From positions 388,691 to 452,690 of the forward strand of contig CAVRCA010000005.1 of the NCBI GenBank assembly GCA_963719345.1: DNA of 64,000 nt, read 5' to 3'. Below the pieces are notes generated by a model that saw only the letters and a program-made list of their open reading frames with translations, did no database searches and was not told the origin of the DNA. Shown in pieces: positions 51,455 to 61,125 of this stretch (position 1 is its first letter; each line of letters opens with the position of its first letter). The DNA comes from CAVRCA01 sp963719345. GTDB lineage: Bacteria; Pseudomonadota; Alphaproteobacteria; Acetobacterales; Acetobacteraceae. Position numbers and translations under genes: made by a program.

Positions 51455-52306
51455 GTGAGCGCCCAGAAAATCGAGACGCTGATCGACGGGCTGGCGTTTC
51501 CGGAAGGGCCACGCTGGCACGACGGAAAGCTGTGGTTCTCCGACCTGTTCGCAGGCGTCGTCCGCACCGTCGACTTGTCCGGCCGCTCCGAACTGGTCGC
51601 CGAGGTCGCCGCGCGGCCGTCGGGCCTGGGCTGGACCGCCGACGGCCGGCTGCTTGTCGTCTCGATGAACGACCGGCGGCTGTTGCGCCTGGCGAGCGAC
51701 GGCCTGCAGGTCTTTGCCGATCTCTCGCCGTATGCGACCGGCCCGTGCAACGACATGGTCGTGGATGGTGAGGGCCGGGCCTGGATCGGCAATTTCGGGT
51801 TCGACATGTTCGCCGCCGCGCCGCGCCGTCCCGCCGGGATCGTGCGCGTCGATCCGGGTGGCGACTGCGTGCTCGCCGCCGACGGGCTGGAGTTTCCGAA
51901 CGGGATGGTGGTGACGCCGGACGGCGGCACGCTCATCGTCGCGGAAAGCTACGGCGGCCGGTTGACACGGTTCGACATCGGCGCCGATGGCGCGCTGGCA
52001 AACCGGCTTGTGTTTGCCGCGCTGGATGGCGTGGCGCCAGACGGCATCTGTCTCGATGCCGAAGGCGCGGTCTGGGTTGCCGACGCCCGCGCCAACCGGG
52101 CCTTGCGCGTTCTGGAGGGCGGACGGGTGGCCCAGACCGTGCAGATCGCCGAGGGGCGCTGCGTCTATGCCTGCGCGCTCGGTGGCTCCGACCGGCGCAC
52201 GCTTTTCCTCTGCACCAGCTCCGTGCGCGGTCCCGACTCGCGCGAGGCCAAGCAGGGCCGGATCGAGATCACGCGGGTCAGTGTGGCGGGCGCCGGGTGG
52301 CCCTAG
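51455..52306 (+). CDS. SMP-30/gluconolactonase/LRE family protein
   Basis: A 283-residue six-bladed beta-propeller lactonase. The metal-binding Glu is E17 (GLAFPEGPRWHDGKLWFSDL), with the Asn/Asp ligands expected in YATGPCNDMVVDGEGRAWIG and VTPDGGTLIVAESYGGRLTR. FDGVAPDGI-type DGVAPDGICLDAEGAVWVAD is a family signature. Members open sugar or aromatic lactones. The start is GTG at 51455, with GGAGGA upstream. It follows the metallophosphoesterase and converges with the Liv-type receptor gene. Confidence 0.92.
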   Translation: MSAQKIETLIDGLAFPEGPRWHDGKLWFSDLFAGVVRTVDLSGRSELVAEVAARPSGLGWTADGRLLVVSMNDRRLLRLASDGLQVFADLSPYATGPCNDMVVDGEGRAWIGNFGFDMFAAAPRRPAGIVRVDPGGDCVLAADGLEFPNGMVVTPDGGTLIVAESYGGRLTRFDIGADGALANRLVFAALDGVAPDGICLDAEGAVWVADARANRALRVLEGGRVAQTVQIAEGRCVYACALGGSDRRTLFLCTSSVRGPDSREAKQGRIEITRVSVAGAGWP

Positions 52307-52316
52307 CGATCCGCCT

Positions 52317-53537
52317 TCAGCTCCGGACGAGGGGGCACTTGCTCTCCGCGAGGTTCCTGAATGCCTGGTCTGCCGGGACAGTCTGGACAATCTTGTAGTA
52401 GTCCCACGTGCGCTTCGGTTCGGCCGCCGTCTTGACCTGCACGAGATAGAGATTGTGCATCAGCCGACCGTCGGCCCGCAGCCAGCCATCCTCAGTGTAG
52501 AAGTCCCGCACGTGCATACCCCGCATCGCAGCCAGCACGGCAGTCGTCGCATTCGTGCCAGCTGCCGCCACCGACTTGAGATAATGGGTAATTCCGGAAT
52601 AAACGGCCGCTTGCGCCATCGTCGGCATCGCACCGTGTACCTTGAAGAAGCGCTCCCCGAAACGACGGCTTGCCTCCGTCCGGTCCCAGTAGAACGAGGT
52701 CATAAAGGTGAGCCCGTGCGCCGTCCGCAGGCCCATCGCATGCACATCGGTGATGACCACGAGCGGCGCCGCGACCTGCCCGCCATTCTCGCCGAAGCCG
52801 AACTCGCTCGCCTGCTTCAGCGCGTTCACCATGTCCTCGCCCGCATTTAACAGACCGAGAATCTGCGCCTTCGAGGTGATCGCTTGCAGAATGTAGGGAC
52901 TGAAATCGGTGGCGTGTTCGGGGTGGCGGACCGCGCCCACCACCTTGCCGTGCGTGCGCTCGACGGCGGCGCGGACCTCCTCCTCCAAGGAGTGCCCGAA
53001 CGCATAATCCGTGACGAGCAGGAACCAGTCGTTCAGCCTGTGCTTGGCCATCGAGCCGACCAGGCCGTTCGACAGGGCGTAGGCGTCGTAGCACCAGGAG
53101 AACCCGTTGGGAGAGCAGGCCTGCTCGGTGATCTGTGTGGTGCCCACGTTGGTGTAGATGGCGATCTTGTTCTTCTCACGCACGATCTGCTGTACTGCGA
53201 GCGCGATCGCGGAATGGCCGACGTCGATGATCAGGCCGACATCCGCATCGCACCATTGTCGGGCGATTCCCGCGCCGATGTCGACTTTGTTCTGATGGTC
53301 GGCGACGACGATCTCGACCGGTCGGCCGAGCACGTTGCCGCCGAGATCCTCCACGGCCATGTGCGCGGAAACGACAGAACCGGGACCCATTGCAGACGAG
53401 TACGGCCCGGACTGGTCGTTGAGCACGCCGATCCGCAACGGCGCCGCCGCAGCGCGACCCGCCAGCGGCGCGCTCAGGCCGGCCATGGCCGGCAGCCCGA
53501 CGCCAAGAACGGAACGCCTCGTCGGATGGATCGTCAT
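52317..53537 (-). CDS. Branched-chain amino-acid-type ABC substrate-binding protein, Tat signal
   Basis: A 406-residue LivK-like (periplasmic type I fold) receptor. The N-terminus MTIHPTRRSVLGVGLPAMAG is a twin-arginine signal. The mature part has LRIGVLNDQSGPYSSAMGPG, NVLGRPVEIVVADHQNKVDI, WFLLVTDYAFGHSLEEEVRA and MRGMHVRDFYTEDGWLRADG. This resembles receptors for urea, amides and aromatic acids as well as amino acids. I chose the ATG at 53537, eight bases after GAGGG; a GTG at 53546 is also in frame. It is one candidate receptor for the livH-livMG-livF transporter at 35-38 kb, but this is speculation. Confidence 0.91.
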   Translation of the reverse strand: MTIHPTRRSVLGVGLPAMAGLSAPLAGRAAAAPLRIGVLNDQSGPYSSAMGPGSVVSAHMAVEDLGGNVLGRPVEIVVADHQNKVDIGAGIARQWCDADVGLIIDVGHSAIALAVQQIVREKNKIAIYTNVGTTQITEQACSPNGFSWCYDAYALSNGLVGSMAKHRLNDWFLLVTDYAFGHSLEEEVRAAVERTHGKVVGAVRHPEHATDFSPYILQAITSKAQILGLLNAGEDMVNALKQASEFGFGENGGQVAAPLVVITDVHAMGLRTAHGLTFMTSFYWDRTEASRRFGERFFKVHGAMPTMAQAAVYSGITHYLKSVAAAGTNATTAVLAAMRGMHVRDFYTEDGWLRADGRLMHNLYLVQVKTAAEPKRTWDYYKIVQTVPADQAFRNLAESKCPLVRS

Positions 53538-53586
53538 GCGCCGCACCCTCCCGCGTCTTGCATGGACGCGACGTCAGGGCGCCTGC

Positions 53587-55149
53587 TCACGGCCGCATCA
53601 TCATGGTTCCGGCGCGGCCTGGCTGGCGCAGCGGCTCGGCCAGTCGGGCGAACTCGCAGAGCAGACGTCTTGTGTCGAGCGGGTCGATGATCTCCTCGAC
53701 CCAGAACGCCTCCGCCGTGCGGAACGGCGAGCGCAGCGTGTTGAGCCGGTCCTCGATCTCCGCCAGCTTGGCCTGAGAGTCCGGCGCGGCGTCGATCTCC
53801 GCTCGGTAGGCGGCTTCGATCCCGCCCTCCAGCGGCAGCGAGCCCCAATACGCCGACGGCCACGCATAGCGCAGCGCAAGCCGCCCCGGTGGCTGATGCA
53901 GCGCGCCGGCAACGCCGAAAACGTTGCGGATGATAACACTGCACCAGGGCACCGTCGTCTGGTCGAGCGCCGACATGGCGCGCACGCCGTGTCGGATGGT
54001 CGCCGCCTTCTCCGCCTCGAGGCCGACGAGGAAGCCCGGGCAATCGACCAGATGCACGACCGGCAGGTGGAACGTCTCGGCAAAATCGACGAAGCGGACG
54101 ATCTTCTGGCACGCCTCGGCTGTCCAGGCACCGGCGTAGAAATGCGGGTCGCCGGCCATCAGCGCCACCGGCACGCCGTCGAGCCGCGCCAGCCCGGTGA
54201 TGACGGAGCGGCCGAACATCCGCCCCATCTCGAAGAAGGTTCCCCGGTCGACCAGCGTCTCGATGATCGGTCGCATGCGGTAGACCTTGCGCCGGTCCTG
54301 CGGGATGGCACCGGCCAGGGCCTCGTCACGTCGATTGGGGTCGTCGGTCGCCGGCAGCACGGGCGGCACGTCGTGGACCGAGGCCGGCAGATAGGACAGA
54401 AACCGCCGCGCGCAGTCGAACGCCTCCGCCTCGGTCTCCACCGCGTGATCGACCCCGCCGCTGCGGGTCTGGATTTCCCAGCCGCCCAACTCCTGTTTGT
54501 CGAGCGTCTGCCCGATGCGCGCCACCACCGGCGGTCCGGCGACGAACATCGCCGAGGTCGTCTTGGTCATGACCGAGAAGTGGCTGGCGGCCACCCGTGC
54601 CGCGCCCAGTCCGGCAACCGAGCCGAGACCGAGGGCAACGACCGGCACGGTACCCATGTTGAGAGCGGCCAGATGGTAGCCGGCGCTGCCGCCGACGCGG
54701 CCTGGCAGGTTTGCGCGCCCGGTCGTCTCGATGGTCTTGACCGACCCGCCGCCGCCCGACCCCTCGATCACACGGATGATCGGCAGCCGCAGTTCCTGCG
54801 CCATCTGCTCGGCCATTATCGGCTTTTCCTTGATGGTCGCATCCGCCGATCCGCCGCGCACCGTAAAGTCGTCGCCGACCACGACGACCGGGCGGCCGTC
54901 CACCAGGCCGCGCCCGAAGATGCAGTTGGCCGGCGTGAAACCCCCCAGCGCCCCGTCCGCGTCATATTCCGCCCGGCCGGCGAGCGCGCCCACCTCGTGG
55001 AAACTGCCGGGATCGAGCAATTGGTCGATCCGCTCCCGCACGGTGAGGCGGCCGCCATCATGTTGGCGGCGCACCTTGTCGGGACCGCCCATCTGTCGGG
55101 CGAGCGCCTCGCGATGCCGCAACTCATCCAGCTCGGGTTGCCACGTCAT
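53587..55149 (-). CDS. Acyl-CoA carboxylase carboxyltransferase (beta) subunit
   Basis: A 520-residue carboxyltransferase with two crotonase-fold halves. N-half: GGRLTVRERIDQLLDPGSFH, GFTPANCIFGRGLVDGRPVV, VVGDDFTVRGGSADATIKEK, RVIEGSGGGGSVKTIETTGR. C-half: TLVDRGTFFEMGRMFGRSVI, FVDFAETFHLPVVHLVDCPG and SAYWGSLPLEGGIEAAYRAE. It transfers CO2 from carboxybiotin to an acyl-CoA such as propionyl- or methylcrotonyl-CoA. No biotin carboxylase gene is nearby, so the alpha subunit is elsewhere or the enzyme is a decarboxylase-type homologue. It lies 22 bases downstream of the dienelactone hydrolase gene. Confidence 0.92.
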   Translation of the reverse strand: MTWQPELDELRHREALARQMGGPDKVRRQHDGGRLTVRERIDQLLDPGSFHEVGALAGRAEYDADGALGGFTPANCIFGRGLVDGRPVVVVGDDFTVRGGSADATIKEKPIMAEQMAQELRLPIIRVIEGSGGGGSVKTIETTGRANLPGRVGGSAGYHLAALNMGTVPVVALGLGSVAGLGAARVAASHFSVMTKTTSAMFVAGPPVVARIGQTLDKQELGGWEIQTRSGGVDHAVETEAEAFDCARRFLSYLPASVHDVPPVLPATDDPNRRDEALAGAIPQDRRKVYRMRPIIETLVDRGTFFEMGRMFGRSVITGLARLDGVPVALMAGDPHFYAGAWTAEACQKIVRFVDFAETFHLPVVHLVDCPGFLVGLEAEKAATIRHGVRAMSALDQTTVPWCSVIIRNVFGVAGALHQPPGRLALRYAWPSAYWGSLPLEGGIEAAYRAEIDAAPDSQAKLAEIEDRLNTLRSPFRTAEAFWVEEIIDPLDTRRLLCEFARLAEPLRQPGRAGTMMMRP

Positions 55150-55171
55150 CGGCTCGCTCCTGCCGCGAGCC

Positions 55172-55954
55172 TCACTCGGCTCCGAGTTTGAGCTGCTCGC
55201 CGAAGAAAGCCGTGACGTCGTCCCACAGCGCGAACGCCGGGTCGCGGCGGTAACTCGGACGGTAGTCGGCCAGGAAGGCATGCCCGGCGTTCTGATAGAT
55301 CTTGACCTGATGCGGCAGGCCGGAACCTTGCAGGCGCTGGCGCAATTCCTCGGCCACCTCCGGCGATGGGTTGTCGTCTTCCGCCCCGAACGCTGCGAAA
55401 AGCGGGCCGGAAAGGTTGTCCACCTGATCGATCGGCTTGACCGGCCGCTCGGGCGTGGTCTCCTGGTCCGGGGTGGCGCGCGTGATGAACCCTCCCCAGC
55501 AATCGACCGCGGCGTCGACGACCTCGCCGCTGCACGCGAGCAGCAGCGAATGCCGCCCGCCGGAGCAGAAGCCGATGCAGCCGACGCGGCCATTCGTGTT
55601 GGGCAGCCCTCTGGCGTATTCGGCGGCCGCGGTCAGGTCGGCGACCGCCTGCTTGTCCGGCAAGCCGAACATCTTCTCGAACACCGAGGGCAGGCTGGAG
55701 GGGTCCGGCGCCCCGGCGCGGGCATACAGGTCGGGGGCAATCGCCGTATAACCGAGATTGGCGAAGCGGCGGCACACGTCCCGGATATGCTCGACCAGCC
55801 CAAAGGCTTCGTGGATCACCACCAGGACGGGGCTGTTCCGAGGCTCGGCGGGTCGGGCGAGATACGCCGGCACGGTGTCGCCGCCGCGCGTAACCCGGAC
55901 ATCCTGGCCGACGACGCGGCTCGGGTCCTGCACAGCACCTGGTACGTCGGGCAT
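55172..55954 (-). CDS. Dienelactone hydrolase family protein
   Basis: A 260-residue alpha/beta hydrolase of the carboxymethylenebutenolidase branch. VLVVIHEAFGLVEHIRDVCR supplies the conserved Glu, GRVGCIGFCSGGRHSLLLAC the Cys nucleophile (G-x-C-x-G-G), FAAFGAEDDNPSPEVAEELR the Asp, and YQNAGHAFLADYRPSYRRDP the His. It hydrolyses dienelactones or related esters. The start ATG at 55954 has GGAGG-like sequence upstream. It precedes the carboxyltransferase on the same strand and faces the glycosyltransferase cluster across a 200-base divergent promoter region in which I see no clear site. Confidence 0.92.
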   Translation of the reverse strand: MPDVPGAVQDPSRVVGQDVRVTRGGDTVPAYLARPAEPRNSPVLVVIHEAFGLVEHIRDVCRRFANLGYTAIAPDLYARAGAPDPSSLPSVFEKMFGLPDKQAVADLTAAAEYARGLPNTNGRVGCIGFCSGGRHSLLLACSGEVVDAAVDCWGGFITRATPDQETTPERPVKPIDQVDNLSGPLFAAFGAEDDNPSPEVAEELRQRLQGSGLPHQVKIYQNAGHAFLADYRPSYRRDPAFALWDDVTAFFGEQLKLGAE

Positions 55955-56154
55955 CGGGATCCTCCCTCAACTCTGTTCGGCGGAGGATCGCTCCTGTCGG
56001 CAGTCGAGGCAACCTGGACGTTGAACGCCGTGCTTGCCTCGGCCACGTTACGCGGTGAGCATGACTCTTCGCCCAGAGTGTGACCAACTCAACCGCGCTG
56101 GTTGAGAGGAAAGAGTTGAACAGGCGAGTAAAGTAGCAAAGGCCATAGCTTATC

Positions 56155-58029
56155 GTGTCATGGTTGTATAAGGTCATGGGAAAGCAGCGGGATCTGATAG
56201 GCTCTGCGTCCTTTCCAGCCAGCCACGTTCTGGACGGCTTGGACGCCGCCTCGGATGTGAGATGTGGATATTCCGTGACCACGGTTGCCGGCCTTCTGGA
56301 ACTGATCGCTGACGCCGAAGCGACCGCGACCCGCTTGCGGAACGCGGGATCGACGCCGTCCGGCTTCACGGCCATCCGGCCGCGCCATCTCGATCCGGTC
56401 TTTGCCGTCCTGGAGCAAGCGACCGACTGGCTCTTCAGCCATCAGCCGGGCGGTCCCGATGTGGTCGGCGAACGGCTGCTGGAGTTGTGCCGGGTGCTCC
56501 TCGCGGACCCTTGCGCCAGTTACCACGGGGTTCGGGACCGACTCCGGCTGCTGCAGGCTCGTCTGCATATCCGCCGGGGTGAATGGGCCGAGGCCGACCG
56601 GGCGATCGGGCCGCTGGTCTTCAGGCCGTACATCGTCGGCGACAACATGGAGACGGTCCGGCAGGCGATGCTGCTGGATCGGCACCTGCGGCCCAACCTG
56701 GTGCCGAGCATGCCGGCCTGGGCCGGGCTGCTGTTGGAGCGTCTGCTGTTCCTGTTCTCGCGCTTCCCGCAGCTGCATCACCAGCTGGACCTGCTTGAGG
56801 AATTCGCGGTCCAGCTGAACCTCCTGTTCAGGCTTCCGTCCGTGCGAGAGCATGTCGCGCGCTGCTCAGGCATACCGGAGGAGGTGCTGGGAAACTTCGA
56901 GGCGGCGGTGACCTACCTCCACAGCCGGCGCCACTGGCCGAACCGGGAGACGTCGCCGCGACGGCTGATCTACAAGGCAGTCCGCGGTTCGGTGTTCCGC
57001 CAGGTGTTCGGGGTGCTGCGCGCGACCGCATCTTCACGTACGACCTTTGCCCTGTCGTCCGGCAGCGTCCATCGCGTGGTTCCCAACCGGCCCGCTCACC
57101 GGACCCTTGTCACGCGAGCCATGGGCGGCGTGGGCGATCTGGTGACGATGGTCCCCGGCCTGGTCGCGTTGGCCGTAAAGACCGGCGCGCCGGTGCATTT
57201 TGCCGTCCCCAGGGAGTTGCTGGCCGTCGTCAGCGGCTTTCCCGAGATCGTGCCGCTCTCGATCGACGACGACATCGCACTCGAGGATTACGAGACCTGG
57301 TTCAATCTGGGTGAATGCCCGGCCGCGCGGGTCGAAGTCGCGACAATGCCCAACGTGGACCGCGGCCGCATCGAGGCGTTCGCCAACGCGGTCGGCATCA
57401 CGGCCGCCGATCTCGACCGCTCGGGCTGGACCGCGCGCTTCCAACTGACGGATCGCCAGCAGCACATCCGCCAGGAGTTCCGTCGGATCGCGCACGAAAG
57501 TGGCCGGAAACTGATCGGCATCGCGCCGTTCAGCCGCGAGGAGTACAAGCGGGCACCGGCACTGATCGAAGCAGCCGAGCGTCTCGCCCAGGAACATCAG
57601 GTCGTAATCCTGCACTCCCGGCAGTTGCCGGTGCTCGACCGGGCTGGGTTGCGCATCGCGGAGACGCCCGACCTCGCGAGCCTAGTCGCGGTGATCGCGG
57701 CCTGCGATCACGTCCTGACGATCGACACCGCGCACGTGCATATCGCCGGGGCGCTGTCCGTCTCGACCCTGGCGATCTTCGGGCCGACCGACGGCCGCTT
57801 CATGACGCGGCATTACCCGAAGACCCGCTTGCTGCAACCCTGGACGAGCTGCCCGGTCATGCCTTGCTGGCGCAACGAGGACGCCGGGTGCAGGCTATCG
57901 CTTGGCCCTGAGAGCGTGTGCCTCGAGCATCTGCGGGTCTCCGACATCATGGACGCCTTCGCCGCTGTCGAGCGGGAAGTGCCCACACCTGCCGAGATTG
58001 ATCTTGCCAAGACCCTGACCGCAGCGTGA
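56155..58029 (+). CDS. GT9-type glycosyltransferase with long helical N-terminal domain
   Basis: A 624-residue protein. The first 320 residues are helical and Leu-rich (LARLHIRRGEWAEADRAIGP-like TPR patterns) with no family I recognise. Residues from about 330 are GT9 (heptosyltransferase-like): TRAMGGVGDLVTMVPGLVAL, a central SGRKLIGIAPFSREEYKRAP, and the donor-site region TIDTAHVHIAGALSVSTLAI FGPTDGRF. The C-terminal Cys cluster CPVMPCWRNEDAGC is shared with its neighbour. The start GTG at 56155 is uncertain; ATG 56176 is possible. It overlaps the next gene by four bases (GTGA). A role in surface polysaccharide assembly is inferred. Confidence 0.78.
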   Translation: MSWLYKVMGKQRDLIGSASFPASHVLDGLDAASDVRCGYSVTTVAGLLELIADAEATATRLRNAGSTPSGFTAIRPRHLDPVFAVLEQATDWLFSHQPGGPDVVGERLLELCRVLLADPCASYHGVRDRLRLLQARLHIRRGEWAEADRAIGPLVFRPYIVGDNMETVRQAMLLDRHLRPNLVPSMPAWAGLLLERLLFLFSRFPQLHHQLDLLEEFAVQLNLLFRLPSVREHVARCSGIPEEVLGNFEAAVTYLHSRRHWPNRETSPRRLIYKAVRGSVFRQVFGVLRATASSRTTFALSSGSVHRVVPNRPAHRTLVTRAMGGVGDLVTMVPGLVALAVKTGAPVHFAVPRELLAVVSGFPEIVPLSIDDDIALEDYETWFNLGECPAARVEVATMPNVDRGRIEAFANAVGITAADLDRSGWTARFQLTDRQQHIRQEFRRIAHESGRKLIGIAPFSREEYKRAPALIEAAERLAQEHQVVILHSRQLPVLDRAGLRIAETPDLASLVAVIAACDHVLTIDTAHVHIAGALSVSTLAIFGPTDGRFMTRHYPKTRLLQPWTSCPVMPCWRNEDAGCRLSLGPESVCLEHLRVSDIMDAFAAVEREVPTPAEIDLAKTLTAA

Positions 58030-59714
58030 TCCCCGGCGGTCCGGCTCGATCCGGGACGACGGCGCGAGCCCAGGCCATGGGACTTCGCCGCGACTTGCCG
58101 CTCACCGCGATCCCGGACGAAGCGTTGCTGGCCCGACGGGCGCTGGCCCAGGCCCTGGTCATCACCAGGCAAACGCTTGTCGCGTGGCCCACGACGGCGC
58201 AGCGTGGACCCCTGCTGACGGCCTTGACCGTCCGCCTCCGCACCATCGTGGACACGGTGTTGCGGGCGAACCGGTGCCTTGATGAACCTCCCGCTCCGGC
58301 CTTGATGTGCCGCCTGTGCCGCCGGCTTGCGTCCTTACGCGGGCTCGTCGGCAAGGCGAACGACGGCTACTATCGGCTGCTGTCGCTTGAAGCGGATCTC
58401 TATGCTCTTGCGGGTCGTCCGGACGAGACCCTGCGGTGTCTCCGGATCGGCACCCGGCAGCTGCACTTCATCCAGGACTACCGGCTCCGCGATCATCTGC
58501 TGCTTCGCCACGTCGATCTGGCGCTTGCTTTGCGCGATTCTGAGGAAGCGGCGTTCGCCTGCATCCGGGATCTCGCAATGCGCCGCCAGCGCCGGACTCT
58601 GGAGCCGCGTTGGTTCGGATGGATGGGCGCCCTGACTGCGCAGCAAGGGCGCTTCCGGGGATCGGCGTTTGCCCGTGCGATGCCAGAACTGCGGCGGGCC
58701 GCGCGCATCGCGTCGATCAAGCCAAGGCGCCTGTCCTTGATGCTGGCGTCTGTCTATGTTCACCGTATCGCCCGGCCGCGCATCAGGCGCGCGCTGGCCC
58801 TTGAGACCGTTGCGGCAGAGGTTTCCCCGACCGCCATCCGGGCCATGGGTGGGGCAGGTGACATGCTGATGATGACCCCGGGACTGCGGGCGTTGGCGCG
58901 CAAGCGCGGAGCACCGGTGCGTCTCTTGATCCCGCGCGGCTTCGTCCCGTTGTTCGAGATGAACCCCGATGTCGTGATCAGGCCGATCGAGGACCTGGTC
59001 GAGGGCTCACCGCCACCGCCGGGTGTCATCGACCTCACCGACTGTCCCGCGGTTGCCGGCGAGTTGACCGAACTCCCGGATATTCGCACCAATCGCATCG
59101 ATCTGTTCGCGGCGGGCATGGGCGTGACCGCGCACGATCTGGCGATTTGCGGTCGCCGGCCATTCTTCCAGCCGACGGAGGAGATGAGCCGATCGGCAGA
59201 GGCTTGGCTGGCAACGCAGGGACTGGCGGGGGGCCGTTTCGTCATCATCCAGGCGCAGCCGGCCGAGAGCTACCGGACGTGGCCACATATGCCCGAGGCG
59301 GCTGCGGCGCTGACCGCGCTCAGCCCGGTGGTGGTGGTGCACAACTCTTATCTGCCGGGCTACGAGCATCCGAGGATAAAGCAGGCGTTCGGCTTGCCGT
59401 TCGGCATAGCCCTGGCGCTGGCGTGCAGGGCCAGCGTCATCGTCGGACCGGACTCGGCGTTCATCCACCTCGCCGGTGCGCGCGCCATTCCGAGTGTCGG
59501 GGTGTTTGGACCGACCAGCGGTGAGGTAAGGACCTCGGCCTATCCCGAGGCTCGCGTCGTGAACCAGTCGGAACGTCTTGCCTGCATCCCGTGCTGGCGC
59601 AACGAATTTACCGAATGCCGCATGACACAGGGCTTGCGCAGCCTGTGCCTTGATTCGCTGCCTTCGGCACGAGTGGTCGAGGCGGTGCGCTCGATACTGG
59701 AAGCGTCAGACTGA
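58026..59714 (+). CDS. GT9-type glycosyltransferase, paralogue of the upstream gene
   Basis: A 562-residue protein with the same layout as the preceding one. A helical N-terminal half (LALRDSEEAAFACIRDLAMR, YRLLSLEADLYALAGRPDET) is followed by the GT9 core: AIRAMGGAGDMLMMTPGLRA, FVIIQAQPAESYRTWPHMPE and VIVGPDSAFIHLAGARAIPS VGVFGPTSG. The Cys cluster LACIPCWRNEFTECRM matches the paralogue. Start GTG 58026 overlaps the upstream stop (GTGA); ATG 58077 is an in-frame alternative. Its own stop overlaps the GT4 ATG as TGATG. The two paralogues and GT4 are surely co-translated; acceptor and sugar are unknown. Confidence 0.78.
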   Translation: MIPGGPARSGTTARAQAMGLRRDLPLTAIPDEALLARRALAQALVITRQTLVAWPTTAQRGPLLTALTVRLRTIVDTVLRANRCLDEPPAPALMCRLCRRLASLRGLVGKANDGYYRLLSLEADLYALAGRPDETLRCLRIGTRQLHFIQDYRLRDHLLLRHVDLALALRDSEEAAFACIRDLAMRRQRRTLEPRWFGWMGALTAQQGRFRGSAFARAMPELRRAARIASIKPRRLSLMLASVYVHRIARPRIRRALALETVAAEVSPTAIRAMGGAGDMLMMTPGLRALARKRGAPVRLLIPRGFVPLFEMNPDVVIRPIEDLVEGSPPPPGVIDLTDCPAVAGELTELPDIRTNRIDLFAAGMGVTAHDLAICGRRPFFQPTEEMSRSAEAWLATQGLAGGRFVIIQAQPAESYRTWPHMPEAAAALTALSPVVVVHNSYLPGYEHPRIKQAFGLPFGIALALACRASVIVGPDSAFIHLAGARAIPSVGVFGPTSGEVRTSAYPEARVVNQSERLACIPCWRNEFTECRMTQGLRSLCLDSLPSARVVEAVRSILEASD

Positions 59715-61112
59715 TGGCCGGGCGGATCTGGCTGGATGTCGAGGACATCTTCGAATATGCAAGCTTCAACGCGCGGCTCACCGGAATCCAGCGCGTCGAG
59801 TTCGAGCTGTGCCGCGCGTTGGTCGCACTCGACCAGAGCGGCGACGCCATCGGCTTTATCCGGCACGATGCTCGGGCCGGTTCGTTCAAAACCGTGTCCT
59901 GGCCAAGCGTGCTCGCCGTCGCCGGACGGCTGGGCAGCCGGGCGCCAGTGGAACCATCGCGCGAGGCGGCAATCCGTGAGCCCGGAACGGTACGACGGCA
60001 CCTCAAGCGCACAGTCTTCAGCCTGTCACCCCAACTGCGTCAGCCGCTCATCTCCTACCTGGTCGAGCAACGACAGGCGGCAAGGACATTCGCCAAGCTG
60101 CTGCGTGCCTGCGCGGTGGGTCTTGCGCGCCTACCCAGGAGCGGGCGCGCGGAGGCGGCGGCCGAAACCCCGTCGTTTGCCGACGCGGCCCGACCGGGCG
60201 ACGTGATCCTCGTGCTCGGCGCCGTCTGGTACCATCCCGACTACGCACGCCTCGTGCGTTCGGCGTGCGACGCGCACGGATTGCGGTTCGCGGCACTGGT
60301 CCATGATTTGATCCCGCTGCGGCGGCCCGAGTGGTGCGACCAAGGCCATGTACGCCTGTTCCGCGACTGGTTCGCGTCGATCGTCGGGCTGGCGGACCCG
60401 GTCCTGTCGATCTCGCGTGCCAGCGCGCGGGACATCGAGAGTTACGCGGCGGACCATCGGCTCACTCTGGCGAGCGGCGTCCGGGTGATCCCCATGGGCT
60501 CCGGCTTTTCCGATGCGGATGAAAGGCGCGAGCCCGGCGCGGCCGCGTCGCGCGTGCTCCCGGCCGCCGGCACCTATGCGCTGATCGTCTCGACGCTCGA
60601 GGTACGCAAGAACCACCTCCTGCTGTTCCGGGTCTGGCGACGGTTGCTCGACGAGTTGCCGCGCGAGCAGGTTCCCAAGCTGGTGTTCGCCGGACGGATC
60701 GGGTGGATGGTCGCCGATCTCATGGGCCAGCTCCGCAACTGCGACTTCCTCGACGGCCACGTCGTGCTGGTGGAAAATCCCACCGACGCGGAGCTGGAGA
60801 AGCTGTACCGCGGCTGCCTCTGCACGCTGTTCCCGTCCTTCCACGAAGGCTGGGGGTTGCCGGTCACGGAGAAGTCTCGCGTTCGGCAAGCCGTGCATCA
60901 TCGCCAACACGACGTCGCTGCCCGAGGCCGGCGGGGCGCTGGCGCGGTATTTCGACCCCGACAACGCGACGCAGGCCTACGAGGTGATCCACGCCGCCCT
61001 CGCAGATCGGGAAGGCTTGGCGGCCTGGAGCGAGCGCATCGCGCGCGAGTTTCGCCCGGTCTCCTGGCGCGAAACGGCGTTGGCGGTGATGAGCGCCCTC
61101 CAGACCGCGTGA
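59714..61112 (+). CDS. GT4-family glycosyltransferase (one frameshift)
   Basis: A glycosyltransferase of about 465 residues. It begins AGRIWLDVEDIFEYASFNAR and LTGIQRVEFELCRAL, an N-terminal motif common to this GT4 branch. The GT-B core shows LVHDLIPLRRPEWCDQGHVR, ALIVSTLEVRKNHLLLFRVW and CTLFPSFHEGWGLPVTE. One extra A near 60872 shifts the frame; removing it gives the expected donor-site motif VTESLAFGKPCIIANTTSLP EAGG and a C-terminus ending VMSALQTA at 61112. Read without correction, the protein runs into wrong-frame sequence to 61189. Start overlaps the upstream stop (TGATG). It completes the three-gene glycan cluster. Confidence 0.83.
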
Positions 61113-61125
61113 GATCGCTGCCCGG

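Noticed and set aside
55955..56154. Divergent promoter elements between the dienelactone hydrolase and GT9 genes
   Set aside because: The region is relatively AT-rich, but no pair of -35/-10 boxes with good spacing stood out.
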